A stretch of 64,000 nucleotides of DNA from Reyranella sp. (GTDB lineage: Bacteria > Pseudomonadota > Alphaproteobacteria > Reyranellales > Reyranellaceae), in the NCBI RefSeq assembly GCF_004297405.1, contig NZ_SCVC01000012.1:62001-126000 (forward strand), read 5' to 3'. The translations under genes were made by a program, and so were the position numbers. The notes under the pieces were generated by a model. It did no database searches. It had not been told where the DNA came from and saw only the letters and a program-made list of their open reading frames with translations. This document shows, piece after piece, positions 1-8,826 of this stretch (the first letter of the stretch is position 1; each line of letters begins with the position of its first letter).

Positions 1-78
1 GCGCATGGTCTGCTCCCCGTAATGCATGTCCTAGCCTAGCAGTCTGGATTGCTCGGGTGCATGTGGTTCTTGCATTTC

Positions 79-1257
79 TCAGCTGGAAAGCGAGGCGCTC
101 GTATAGCGGGCGATCACTCTTTCCTCATCCGTCGGGACTACCCATGCAGCTATCCGAGACTGGTCACTGCTGATCTGCCCAGCGCCCAGCCCGTTGCTTT
201 CTTCATTCAGGGCAAGTCCCAGCCAGGCGCAGCCGGCTGCGACTTCCGATCTTGTCGCAGCGTCGTTCTCGCCGATGCCGGCTGTAAAGACGAGGCCGTC
301 GAGGCCGCCCAACGCGGCCGTCAGCGATCCGATTTCACGTACGATGCGATAGACGAAGAGCGCGATGGCGGCCTTTGCCGAGGGCGTCTCCGACTGGCGC
401 AACGTGCGCATGTCCGATGACAGGCCCGAGACGCCGAGCAGGCCGGATTTTCGGTACAACAAATCCTCTATGGCCTGGGCATCCATGCCGCGTTCCTGCA
501 TGAGGTACAGCAGCACGCCCGGATCGAGGGCACCTGTTCGCGTGCCCATCATGAGACCGTCGACGGCTGTAAAGCCCATGGTACTGGCGACGCTACGGCC
601 TTCATGTACTGCGCATAGGCTCGCGCCATTGCCGAGATGGGCGACGATCAGGCGCGACCGCGCCAACGCCGGCTGAATCTCCTGCAATCGCGAGATGACA
701 TAATCGTACGACAGGCCGTGAAAGCCGTATCGTCTGACGCCGGCTGCCGTCAGGTCTCGCGGCAACGCAAATTCCTGGGCCAGTGCCGGCTGCGTCCGGT
801 GAAACGCCGTATCGAAGCAGGCGACTTGGGGAATTTGCGGCGCAGCCTTGGCAATCGCCTCGATCGGCGCGAGGTTGTGCGGCTGATGCAGCGGGGCCAA
901 TGGCACCAGCTTGGCAAGCTTCGCAAGCACATCGGAATTGATACGAACCGGACTGGAGAAATCCGTTCCTCCATGTACGACGCGATGGCCGACTGCCAAC
1001 ACTGGTCGGCCGGCGAGCAGCTCGCGTGCAAGTCGCACGATCTCGAGCGTTGCGCCGTGATGGTCGAGCTCACCCTTGGGCCAGCTTCGTTCGGCGACCG
1101 ACCTGCCCTCGGAATTGGTGGCTTTGAGATGTGCTGCCGAACCGATCCGTTCGATCTGTCCGCGGAAAAGCAGATTTCCGCCGGTTCCTTCTTCATAGAG
1201 GCCGAACTTGATGCTGGAGGAGCCGGCATTGAGTACGGTTATGCAACCCGACGTCAT
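79..1257 (-). CDS. ackA: Acetate kinase
   Basis: Acetate kinase (about 392 aa) interconverts acetyl phosphate + ADP and acetate + ATP in the cytoplasm. Family motifs seen in order are VLNAGSSSIKFGLYE at the N terminus, HRVVHGG, FDTAFH, RYGFHGLS, HLGNGASL, GTRTGALDPG and TAGIGENDA, covering the ASKHA nucleotide- and acetate-binding core, and the length is normal. The frame stays open upstream to 1362, but the ATG at 1257 is chosen because the conserved N terminus begins there and a GAGGA ribosome site lies just upstream in the end of fabI. It is the last gene of a DUF3141-pta-fabI-ackA operon, 7 bp after fabI, so it should use the acetyl phosphate made by the adjacent phosphotransacetylase. 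Operon control is probably from the FNR-type site at 5257. Confidence 0.95.
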   Translation of the reverse strand: MTSGCITVLNAGSSSIKFGLYEEGTGGNLLFRGQIERIGSAAHLKATNSEGRSVAERSWPKGELDHHGATLEIVRLARELLAGRPVLAVGHRVVHGGTDFSSPVRINSDVLAKLAKLVPLAPLHQPHNLAPIEAIAKAAPQIPQVACFDTAFHRTQPALAQEFALPRDLTAAGVRRYGFHGLSYDYVISRLQEIQPALARSRLIVAHLGNGASLCAVHEGRSVASTMGFTAVDGLMMGTRTGALDPGVLLYLMQERGMDAQAIEDLLYRKSGLLGVSGLSSDMRTLRQSETPSAKAAIALFVYRIVREIGSLTAALGGLDGLVFTAGIGENDAATRSEVAAGCAWLGLALNEESNGLGAGQISSDQSRIAAWVVPTDEERVIARYTSASLSS

Positions 1258-1264
1258 CAGATCC

Positions 1265-2044
1265 TCAGGCGATGATATGCGTGCCGCCGTCGACATAGAC
1301 GGTGCCGCCGGTGATGCGATGGGCGAAGGGAGTGGCGAGGTAGGCGCAAGCCCAGCCCACATCCATGATGTCGACCAACTCCCCGAGGGGCGCTCTATGG
1401 GCGGCCTCGTTCAGCATGAGCTCGAAGTCCTTCAGGCCAGAGGCGGCGCGGGTTTTGAGAGGGCCGGGGGATATGGCGTGCACGCGGATGCGTTGTGGCC
1501 CGAGCTCGTAGGCGAGGTAACGGCAGGAAGCCTCCAGAGCCGCCTTGACCGGCCCCATGACGTTGTAGTTCGGCACCACGCGATTGGCGCCCAGATAACT
1601 CATGGCAAACATGGTCCCACCGTCAGCCATCAACGGTGCGGCGAGCCGCGCCATGCGGATGAAGGAATGGCAGGAAACATCCATCGCCCTGGTGAAACCC
1701 TCGGCCGAGCAGTCCAGCAACCCGCCGCGCAGATCGTCGAGCGGAGCGAAGGCGATCGAGTGCACCAGGATGTCGAGCTTGCCCCAGCGTGCCCGCACCT
1801 GATCGAACACTGCCTCGAGCTGCCCGGGCGTGGCGACATCGAGGGCGCCGGTAATGGGGGCATTCAGCTCCTGGGCGAGGGGCTCGACATAGGTCCGGGC
1901 CTTGTCGTTCAGCCATGTTACCGCCAGCTCGGCGCCCGCTTCGCGAAAGGCCTTGGCGCAGCCGTAGGCGATCGATTGGTCATTGGCGATACCGACGACC
2001 AGCGCTTTGTGTCCGGTGAGAACCGGTCGAATGGCATCGTTCAT
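1265..2044 (-). CDS. fabI: Enoyl-[acyl-carrier-protein] reductase paralogue (FabI-like)
   Basis: NADH-dependent enoyl-ACP reductase of the atypical SDR family, 259 aa. The nucleotide-binding start GHKALVVGIANDQSIAYG, the HSIAFAP segment, and the catalytic Tyr150, Tyr160 and Lys167 (Y-x6-K in NYNVMGPVK) are all visible. The start at 2044 is preferred over 2122 because it begins the conserved fold, is preceded by GAGGA, and avoids overlapping pta. It lies between pta and ackA, which is not where a housekeeping fabI normally sits. That suggests a second FabI used in a special condition, possibly as an NADH sink or for lipid or polyester metabolism under low oxygen (inference). Whether it acts on ACP- or CoA-bound substrates cannot be told from the sequence. 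Confidence 0.88.
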   Translation of the reverse strand: MNDAIRPVLTGHKALVVGIANDQSIAYGCAKAFREAGAELAVTWLNDKARTYVEPLAQELNAPITGALDVATPGQLEAVFDQVRARWGKLDILVHSIAFAPLDDLRGGLLDCSAEGFTRAMDVSCHSFIRMARLAAPLMADGGTMFAMSYLGANRVVPNYNVMGPVKAALEASCRYLAYELGPQRIRVHAISPGPLKTRAASGLKDFELMLNEAAHRAPLGELVDIMDVGWACAYLATPFAHRITGGTVYVDGGTHIIA

Positions 2045-2051
2045 GGTGTCC

Positions 2052-3011
2052 TCATGCAATGGCGGCAGCCGGGCTCGCGCGACGGGCGGCGGCCACCAAC
2101 ACGGCGACCGCACATGAGGCAAGGCGCGTCAGTAACGAATCGGCACGGCTGGTCAGGATGATGGGTACGCGCGCACCCAGCACAATGCCGGCGGCATCGG
2201 CTCCGGCGAGGAACGACAGACTCTTGGCCAGCATGTTGCCGGCTTCGAGGTCTGGCACGATGAGGACATTTGCCTTTCCGGCGACGGGCGAGACGATGTG
2301 CTTGATGGCGGCAGCCTCTGGACTGATGGCATTGTCCAACGCCAGCGGGCCATCGAGCATGGCGCCAGTGATCTGGCCCCGGTCGGCCATCTTGCACAGT
2401 GCAGCCGCCTCGATGGTGGATGCGACGCGCGGATTTACGATCTCCATGGCACTCAGGATCGCGACCCGCACCTCTTCAGTCGCGAGGGCATGAGCAAGGT
2501 CGATTGCGTTTTGCACGATGTCGACCTTTTCCTCCAGTGTCGGCGCGATGTTGACGGCAGCATCGGAAATGATCAGCGCCTGGCTGTGATTGGGTACGTC
2601 CATCACGAAGCAGTGGCTGATGCGCCGGGCCGTACGGATGCCTGTCTCGCGTGCCACCACGGCGCCCATCAGCTCGTCCGTGTGGAGGCTACCCTTCATG
2701 AGCCCTTCAGCGCGCCCGGCTCTAACCAGCTCGACCGCCTTGGCGGCTGAATCGTGGCTATGTTGCGATTCGACCAGCTCGAAACCGCCGATCTCCAGGC
2801 CAGCGCGAGCGGCTGCGTCGCGCATGCGTGCCAACGGCCCGACCAGGATCGGTCGCAACAATCCGAGGCGCGCCGCCTCGACCGCGCTTTCCAGAGAGAC
2901 CTCGTCACAAGGGTGAGCGACCGCCGTGGCCATCGACGGATGCTTGGAGGCGACAGCGATCAGGCGATTGTATTTCTCGTGAAGTTTCGGTGCAGCCTCT
3001 GAATTGAGCAT
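2052..3011 (-). CDS. pta: Phosphate acetyl/butyryltransferase
   Basis: PTA_PTB-family phosphotransacylase, about 319 aa, the short single-domain type. It transfers an acyl group (acetyl or butyryl) from CoA to phosphate. C-terminal hallmarks are DGPLALDNA, VPDLEAGNMLAK and PIILTSRADS. The ATG at 3011 lies 1 bp after the stop of the DUF3141 gene and starts the conserved region; a start at 3038 would overlap that gene. fabI begins 7 bp downstream and ackA follows, so acyl phosphate made here can be cashed for ATP by AckA. Acetyl versus butyryl specificity cannot be decided by eye. The partner kinase looks like an acetate kinase, which favours acetyl-CoA. Confidence 0.9.
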   Translation of the reverse strand: MLNSEAAPKLHEKYNRLIAVASKHPSMATAVAHPCDEVSLESAVEAARLGLLRPILVGPLARMRDAAARAGLEIGGFELVESQHSHDSAAKAVELVRAGRAEGLMKGSLHTDELMGAVVARETGIRTARRISHCFVMDVPNHSQALIISDAAVNIAPTLEEKVDIVQNAIDLAHALATEEVRVAILSAMEIVNPRVASTIEAAALCKMADRGQITGAMLDGPLALDNAISPEAAAIKHIVSPVAGKANVLIVPDLEAGNMLAKSLSFLAGADAAGIVLGARVPIILTSRADSLLTRLASCAVAVLVAAARRASPAAAIA

Positions 3012-3012
3012 G

Positions 3013-5178
3013 CTAGGCGACCTTTGGTGTCTGACCATGGGGCAGGCGGAACAATCCCTCTATCCGCCGCAATCGGCGATGTCCTTCGGCGGACAGATCG
3101 CCGCTGGCGCCAAGCACGTCGCTCACGATCTTCCAACCGTCGGATCGAAGCTGCCCGTCGTCAGGCAGAAGGCGGGCAATGGCACGCACCGCGCGCTCCT
3201 CATCAAGCCGCAAGAGCATGTATTGCTCGCGGAACATCGCCTTAACCTCTGCCATGGTGCGGCGGCGATTGACCGGCTGCAGTCGCCGGACGGCCTGCAG
3301 CACGCTGAAGCCGCGCTCGTCGACTGAGCGCTCCGGCAGGCGGACGTGCATGATCGAGCGGATCACGGCTTCGGCGAGCCCGCCGACCTCGAAGCGCTTC
3401 TCGAGCTCCGCGCGCCGGGTTGCGTCAATTGCTTCGAGAGCAAGATCACGCTCTATGCGCCGCTGCGTAGGCGCCGGAGACGCATTCAAGCCGACCATGG
3501 CCTGCAGTATCGGAGACCCGTAACTCGCCAGAAACGCTGCCTCGGTCATGGCGTCGCGGGCGAGTCGGTAATTCTCCCAGTACATTGTGATCCAGCTCGA
3601 AGCCATCTTTTCCATGGTGAGAAGCGGATTGTTCTCCGACACCGGTTTGCGGTCGGCGCGGACCGATTCGGCCAGCGCCTTCACGGGCTGCATCGCGGGA
3701 TTGCGATCGGAAAAGGCGGCGAACCGCACACGGTTGGGATGGAGCTGCCGCATGAGGTCAGCAGTCTGACTGCTCGACATCGATTTGACGACGGGCTGGC
3801 CGAGCACTCGGTAAAGTCCGTGACTGGCTTCGGAGAGGCGCGCGACGGTCGCGAAGCGTTGGTTGTCCTCCTCGCTATTGGCGCCGAGTGCCCTGATCGC
3901 ATCGAGGGTGCGGGCCTCTAGCCGGAAGAGGTACTTGCCGTGGATCAACTCGGGATTGGCGATGTTTTCGCCGACTTCGGTGATGACCGCCTCGTAGAGG
4001 CCGGGTGGCAATAGGTCGATCATCTCGATGCAAGAGGCGAACTCGGCATGTTCTTTTGTGGCGACCTTGCCGGAAACGAAGATGCCGAGATGGCCGATGG
4101 TCTGATGCAGCGTGTAGACGATGGTCTGGCCGTTCGCGACGATCTCGTCCTCATGCGCATACAGGTCGGTAATCCAGCCCAGCGCCTGTTGTGGCGGTGT
4201 GATGTTGTCGCCCCATGAGCACAGCACGATGATCGGCGAGCGGATATTGCGTAGATCGACGCGCACACCGTCAGAAGTGTGAATCTCGCCCGCGGTGAGC
4301 TTGTTGCCGACGAAGAGGTTATCGGCGATCCACTGCATTTCCCCGGCATTGAGCAGCACAGGATTGCCCCACCAGGTCTCGAAGTCGAGGAAGCGCGACG
4401 CCTCGGTATCGACCTTTGAGTAGAGGTTGTAGGGCTTTTCCCAGTAGGTGTTCGCGGGGTTCAGGGATTCGAAGTTGGCAACCAGGTTGGCGCCATCGAA
4501 GATTCCGTTGCCGAGGTCGCCCGATAATGCCGTTAGCCAGGTACCGCCCAGTGTGCCACCGAGATAGCGCATTGGATTGCGACCGCGCACACCGGCCCAA
4601 TAGGACAATGGCGAGCCCGCGAGCATGATCGGGCCGAAGAGCTCAGGCCGTATCGCTGCCGTCATCATGAGTTGCCAGCCAGCCTGGCAATTGCCGATGA
4701 TCACCGGCTTGCTATCGGCCTCGGGATGCAAGCGCGCGACATCCTCGAGGAAGGTGGCTTCGGCTATGCACACGTCCTCGATTGTCTGACCCGGCATCGG
4801 TTCCGGCAGGAATCCGACGAAGTAGCAAGGATGGCCCGCGGCCATCGCCACACCAATTTCACTATCGCTTTTCATGCCGCCGATTCCCGGTCCGTGCCCA
4901 GCGCGTGGGTCGACGACGACGAACGGCGCCTTGGCTTGATCTATAACCGTGCCTTCGGCGGGCAGAATGTGCACCAGCATGTAGTTGACGGGACGGGGGA
5001 GGCTACGGCCGTCACGCACCAGTTCGTAGGGGAAGCTCAGCACGTTCGGCGCGTTCTTGGCGCTTTGCTCCAAGTAGGTGTTGCCACGCTGGCGCAGCGC
5101 ATCGAGCGTCAGGATCGACCGTTGCCATGCGTCGAGCCAGTACTCCTGAAGGAAGTTGAGTTTGGGGGTGTCGACCAT
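3013..5178 (-). CDS. DUF3141 protein, PHA-synthase-like alpha/beta hydrolase
   Basis: A 721-aa cytoplasmic protein of the DUF3141 family, related to the poly(3-hydroxyalkanoate) synthase alpha/beta-hydrolase fold. At residues 162-168 is GNCQAGW, resembling the lipase-like box with a cysteine nucleophile (Cys164) of PHA synthases. A helical domain of more than 300 residues follows the hydrolase core and is longer than in classical PhaC. No signal peptide or membrane helix is seen. The start has a TAGGAG ribosome site upstream. It is first in the operon with pta, fabI and ackA. An FNR/FixK-type box (5257-5270) lies about 80 bp upstream. The family role is not established; a link to acyl-CoA or polyester turnover in oxygen limitation is inference from fold and neighbours. 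Confidence 0.85.
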   Translation of the reverse strand: MVDTPKLNFLQEYWLDAWQRSILTLDALRQRGNTYLEQSAKNAPNVLSFPYELVRDGRSLPRPVNYMLVHILPAEGTVIDQAKAPFVVVDPRAGHGPGIGGMKSDSEIGVAMAAGHPCYFVGFLPEPMPGQTIEDVCIAEATFLEDVARLHPEADSKPVIIGNCQAGWQLMMTAAIRPELFGPIMLAGSPLSYWAGVRGRNPMRYLGGTLGGTWLTALSGDLGNGIFDGANLVANFESLNPANTYWEKPYNLYSKVDTEASRFLDFETWWGNPVLLNAGEMQWIADNLFVGNKLTAGEIHTSDGVRVDLRNIRSPIIVLCSWGDNITPPQQALGWITDLYAHEDEIVANGQTIVYTLHQTIGHLGIFVSGKVATKEHAEFASCIEMIDLLPPGLYEAVITEVGENIANPELIHGKYLFRLEARTLDAIRALGANSEEDNQRFATVARLSEASHGLYRVLGQPVVKSMSSSQTADLMRQLHPNRVRFAAFSDRNPAMQPVKALAESVRADRKPVSENNPLLTMEKMASSWITMYWENYRLARDAMTEAAFLASYGSPILQAMVGLNASPAPTQRRIERDLALEAIDATRRAELEKRFEVGGLAEAVIRSIMHVRLPERSVDERGFSVLQAVRRLQPVNRRRTMAEVKAMFREQYMLLRLDEERAVRAIARLLPDDGQLRSDGWKIVSDVLGASGDLSAEGHRRLRRIEGLFRLPHGQTPKVA

Positions 5179-5256
5179 GCGTCACGCTCCTACGTTCGTG
5201 GCCGCCTGAGCGGTTGCCGAAGGCCGAGAGGGTAGTCCATCTGGCCTCGGGCCGTC

Positions 5257-5270
5257 TTGATCTTGCTCAA
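5257..5270 (-). promoter_or_regulatory. FNR/FixK-type box upstream of DUF3141-pta-fabI-ackA
   Basis: TTGAT-CTTG-CTCAA matches the FNR/FixK consensus TTGAT-N4-ATCAA at 9 of 10 half-site bases. It lies in the 154-bp gap before the DUF3141 gene. Reading on the minus strand, a TACCCT -10-like element at 5229-5234 is placed so that the box centre would be about 41 bp before the transcription start, the class II activator position. The FNR gene at 12589 carries the matching recognition helix. Confidence 0.75.
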
Positions 5271-5332
5271 ACCTCAACCGATCGCCGCAGGTGATTTGCA
5301 CATCCAACGCGGGTTGCCTGCTGGAATGGGCG

Positions 5333-5659
5333 CTAGTGGCGAGCGACCGCCTGGAAGGACTTCACGGCGAGAGCAGCAACCATGCCAGTTAGCGCGATCC
5401 CGCAAAAGCCAATCAACACCGTGAGACAACGCGTGAGAATTCCGGTGGGGACGAGGTCGCCGTAGCCGACCGTCAGTCCGGTGATGAACGCGAAGTAGAC
5501 TCCCTGGCCGATGCCCCAGCCCTCGATGAGTCCTATGATTGAACCGAGTGCTGCCTGCAAAATCAGCAATCCGGACAGCACGGGCCAGCAGATCCCGACG
5601 CCCTCGACGAAGGATCGCCAGTAAGCTCGGCGCAGGGCATTCGCTGGTCGATCGGCCAT
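5333..5659 (-). CDS. Two-helix potassium channel
   Basis: A 108-aa inner-membrane protein of the Ion_trans_2 type. Two hydrophobic helices (about residues 22-45 and 76-98) flank a pore loop with the K+ selectivity filter TVGYGD at residues 63-68, the minimal KcsA-like layout. There is no cytoplasmic RCK or cyclic-nucleotide-binding domain, so any gating domain is missing or supplied elsewhere. It begins 16 bp after the RND pump gene and is probably co-transcribed with it. That arrangement suggests it counteracts membrane-potential or ion changes under the same stress (inference). The filter makes K+ selectivity likely; physiological role unknown. Confidence 0.85.
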   Translation of the reverse strand: MADRPANALRRAYWRSFVEGVGICWPVLSGLLILQAALGSIIGLIEGWGIGQGVYFAFITGLTVGYGDLVPTGILTRCLTVLIGFCGIALTGMVAALAVKSFQAVARH

Positions 5660-5675
5660 GTGTGCCAGCTCTCCG

Positions 5676-8600
5676 TCATCCCGGTTTGCGGCGCAGAGAC
5701 CTCAACAGGCTTGGCACATCCTTCAATGTTTCCCGGGTTTTCTGGAACAGGACATAGAGGCCCGGAATGATGAAGATGCCGAGGAAGCTCGCTGCCAGCA
5801 TGCCTCCGAAAACGGCCGTGCCAACCGCTCGCTGTGTTGCCGCGCCTGCGCCGGTCGCGATCACCAACGGAACGAGACCAACGATGAAGGCGAAGGAAGT
5901 CATCATCACGGCTCGGAAGCGCAATCCTGCCGCTGTCGTTGCTGCGGTCACGGTATCGACCCCCTTGTCGCGTTCGGCCATGGCGAACTCGATGATCAGG
6001 ATTGCGTTCTTGGCCGCCAACGCAATCAGCACGACGATGCCTATCTGGGCGAAAAGATTGTTGTCGAGCCCACTCACCCAGAGCGCCGCCATGGCACCCA
6101 GCAGCCCGGCCGAGACCGACAGGAGCGCGGCCACAGGAATGGTGGTGCTTTCGTAGAGGGCAACAAGGAACAGGTAAGCAAACAGGAGGGCGAGCGCCAG
6201 AATGAAACCGGTCTGGCCTGACGCCGCTTTCTCCTGAAAGGCGGTGCCCGTCCATTGGAAGCCATAGCCGGCCGGAAGCGTCGTCTTCGCCAGGGCTTCC
6301 ATGGCAGCCATCGCCTGACCAGAGGAGTAACCCGGCGCTGGACCGCCATTGATGGTTACCGAGCGCAGATTATTGTAGCGGATGATCTGTGACGGCGCCG
6401 TTACAACGCGGATCTCCGCGACGGCGCGCAACGGAATGAGTTCGCCCGAGGCATTGCGGATGCGTACGCGATAGACATCGCGGGCGATGCGGCGATCGCT
6501 CGCCTCGGCCTGGACCTTGACCTGCCAGGTTCGACCGAACAGGTTGAAATCGTTGGCGTAGTAGCCGCCCATCGCGGTTTGCAGCGCGTCGAACACCTGG
6601 GCGATGTCGATGCCCAACACCTGTGTCCGTTCCCGGTCCAGGTCGAGATAGATCTGGGGGCTCGCGGCACCATAGGTCGTATAGACACCCGCAAGTTCAG
6701 GTACGCTTTGCGCCGCGGTCACGAGGCCGCGCGCAGTCGCCGCCATGTCGGTCGGCGAGGCGCCGGTGCGGCTCACGAGCTGGAACTCGAAGCCAGCCGA
6801 TGTGCTCAGCCCGATGATGGGAGGCAGGTTGAACGGGATGATCGTCGCAGCGGCAATTCGGCGGAAATCCTGGTTGAGCTGCGCGAGGGCCGCGAAGACG
6901 GACATGTCTGGACCCTTGCGCTCGTCGAACGGCTTCATCGCCGCCACGAAGAAGGCGCGGTTGGGCAGGCTCAGACCGTCGAGCATGCTGTAACCACTCA
7001 CCGTGAAAAGGTTCTGCAGCCATGGCTTTGCGCGCACGATCCCTTCGACTTGCTCGACCACGGCGAGGGTCCGACTCGTCGATGCAGCGTCGGGCAGCTG
7101 GATCTCCCCCATGAACGCGCCCTGATCCTCGTTCGGGAGGAATCCGGACGGGACGATGCGTGCGAGGCCGCCAGTGCCGGCGATGAAGGCCAACGCCAGC
7201 AAACCTGCAATCAGTGAACGCCGTGCAAGCGGCGTGACCAACCGGACATAGCCATTCCGGCTGGCATCAATCCCGCCGTGCAGTCGGGCAATCAAACCCT
7301 TTGATTTCTTCCGGTGGCGGAGCACGAGCGAGCAGAGCGCCGGTGACAATGACAGCGCGTTGATGGCCGAGATCACCATGGAGGCGGAAACCGCTACGGC
7401 AAACTGCTGGTAGAGCTGGCCTGTGATGCCCGGGATGAAGGCCGTCGGGATGAATACCGAGAGGAGCACCAACGTGATGGCGATAATGGGCCCCGTTACC
7501 TGCCCCATCGCCTTCTCGGTCGCTTCGGCGGGCGTGAGGTCGGGCTCGGTCTCCAGTATGTGTTCCACGGCCTCGACCACCACGATGGCATCGTCGACCA
7601 CGATGCCGATCGCCAGCACCAGTGCGAGCAGGGAGACCGTGTTGGCGGAGAAGCCCAGTGCGAGCATCACAGCGAAGGTTCCGATGAGGGCGACCGGAAC
7701 CGCGATGATGGGAATGATCGTCGCGCGCAAGTTGCCGAGGAACACGAAGACGACAATGCCAACGAGAATGAAGGCTTCGATAAGTGTGTGGATCACGCTC
7801 TCGATCGTGGCTTCGACGAAGACCGTCGTGTCGTACATGACGTCGTAAGCGACATCGCTCGGCAGCAGGGGATCGAGCTCCTTCAGCGCCTCGCGAACCC
7901 CCTTGGCGGTCGCCAGCGCGTTTGCGCCGGGGAGCAGATAGATCTGGATGCCGGCGGCCGGCTTGCCATTGTAGCGCCCCACCGAATCACTCGACTTGGC
8001 GCCGAGTTCGACCCGCGCCACGTCTTTCAGCCGGACGACGGTGCCCTGCGAGTTGGTGCGGACAACAATGTCCTCGTACTCCTTGACCGTCGACAGTCGG
8101 CCCTTGGTCGTGATGTTGAGTTCGAGCTCCACGGGACCGGCCAGCGGAGCGGCCCCGACGCGCCCCACTGCCGCCTGGATGTTCTGGGATTGAATCGCCT
8201 TCACGACGTCGTCGGTCGCAACTTCGAGGCTGGCCATGCGATCCAGTGAAATCCAGGCGCGCATCGCATAGTCGAGGGGGCCGAAGAGTGTCGCGTCGCC
8301 GACACCGGGCACTCGGCGCAGCATGTCCAGCATCTCGATCGTGGCGTAGTTCGACAGGAACTGGCCGTCTCGGCTGCCCTTGGGCGAGTGTACCGCCACG
8401 AGCTGGAGCAGGGCCGATGACTGCTTCTTCACCGTCACGCCGTTACGCTTCACTTCCTGTGGGAGGCGGGCAGAGGCCTGGTTGACGCGATTGTTCACGT
8501 TCACGGTGTTGAGGTCCGGATCGGACCCGACCGCGAAGCTGACTGTCAGCGTGTAGCTGCCGTCACCTCCCGACACCGACTTCATGTAGATCATGCGCTC

Positions 8601-8822
8601 GACGCCGTTCACTTCGGCTTCGATCACCTGTGCGACAGTCGCCTCGACGACGGCAGCCGAGGCGCCCGGGTAGGTCGTCGTGACCCGCACCTGGGGCGGC
8701 ACGATATCGGGAAACTGTGCAACCGGCAGAGCCGACACGGCGATCAGGCCGGCAATGGTGATCACCGCCGAAATGACGAACGCAAATCGCGGTCGGCGGA
8801 TGAAGATCGAGGAGAGGGCCAT
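5676..8822 (-). CDS. RND (HAE1 family) multidrug efflux pump, inner-membrane subunit
   Basis: Proton-driven RND transporter of 1048 aa, the usual length for AcrB/MexB/MexF-like pumps. The N-terminal helix FIRRPRFAFVISAVITIAG is followed by periplasmic porter domains, the TM4 motif GIVVDDAIVVVEAVEH with the proton-relay Asp pair, and a second repeat with a similar layout. The frame is open to 8939, but the ATG at 8822 starts the canonical N terminus and sits 4 bp after the adaptor gene. It forms a pair with the adaptor upstream. No outer-membrane TolC/OprM-type gene is present nearby, so a housekeeping channel is presumably shared. Substrate is not predictable. Confidence 0.93.
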   Translation of the reverse strand: MALSSIFIRRPRFAFVISAVITIAGLIAVSALPVAQFPDIVPPQVRVTTTYPGASAAVVEATVAQVIEAEVNGVERMIYMKSVSGGDGSYTLTVSFAVGSDPDLNTVNVNNRVNQASARLPQEVKRNGVTVKKQSSALLQLVAVHSPKGSRDGQFLSNYATIEMLDMLRRVPGVGDATLFGPLDYAMRAWISLDRMASLEVATDDVVKAIQSQNIQAAVGRVGAAPLAGPVELELNITTKGRLSTVKEYEDIVVRTNSQGTVVRLKDVARVELGAKSSDSVGRYNGKPAAGIQIYLLPGANALATAKGVREALKELDPLLPSDVAYDVMYDTTVFVEATIESVIHTLIEAFILVGIVVFVFLGNLRATIIPIIAVPVALIGTFAVMLALGFSANTVSLLALVLAIGIVVDDAIVVVEAVEHILETEPDLTPAEATEKAMGQVTGPIIAITLVLLSVFIPTAFIPGITGQLYQQFAVAVSASMVISAINALSLSPALCSLVLRHRKKSKGLIARLHGGIDASRNGYVRLVTPLARRSLIAGLLALAFIAGTGGLARIVPSGFLPNEDQGAFMGEIQLPDAASTSRTLAVVEQVEGIVRAKPWLQNLFTVSGYSMLDGLSLPNRAFFVAAMKPFDERKGPDMSVFAALAQLNQDFRRIAAATIIPFNLPPIIGLSTSAGFEFQLVSRTGASPTDMAATARGLVTAAQSVPELAGVYTTYGAASPQIYLDLDRERTQVLGIDIAQVFDALQTAMGGYYANDFNLFGRTWQVKVQAEASDRRIARDVYRVRIRNASGELIPLRAVAEIRVVTAPSQIIRYNNLRSVTINGGPAPGYSSGQAMAAMEALAKTTLPAGYGFQWTGTAFQEKAASGQTGFILALALLFAYLFLVALYESTTIPVAALLSVSAGLLGAMAALWVSGLDNNLFAQIGIVVLIALAAKNAILIIEFAMAERDKGVDTVTAATTAAGLRFRAVMMTSFAFIVGLVPLVIATGAGAATQRAVGTAVFGGMLAASFLGIFIIPGLYVLFQKTRETLKDVPSLLRSLRRKPG

Positions 8823-8826
8823 CGGA

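Noticed and set aside
637-1275. Plus-strand open frame of 212 codons opposite ackA.
   Set aside because: It is antisense to a gene with all acetate kinase motifs, and its translation is Arg/Gly-rich without any domain.
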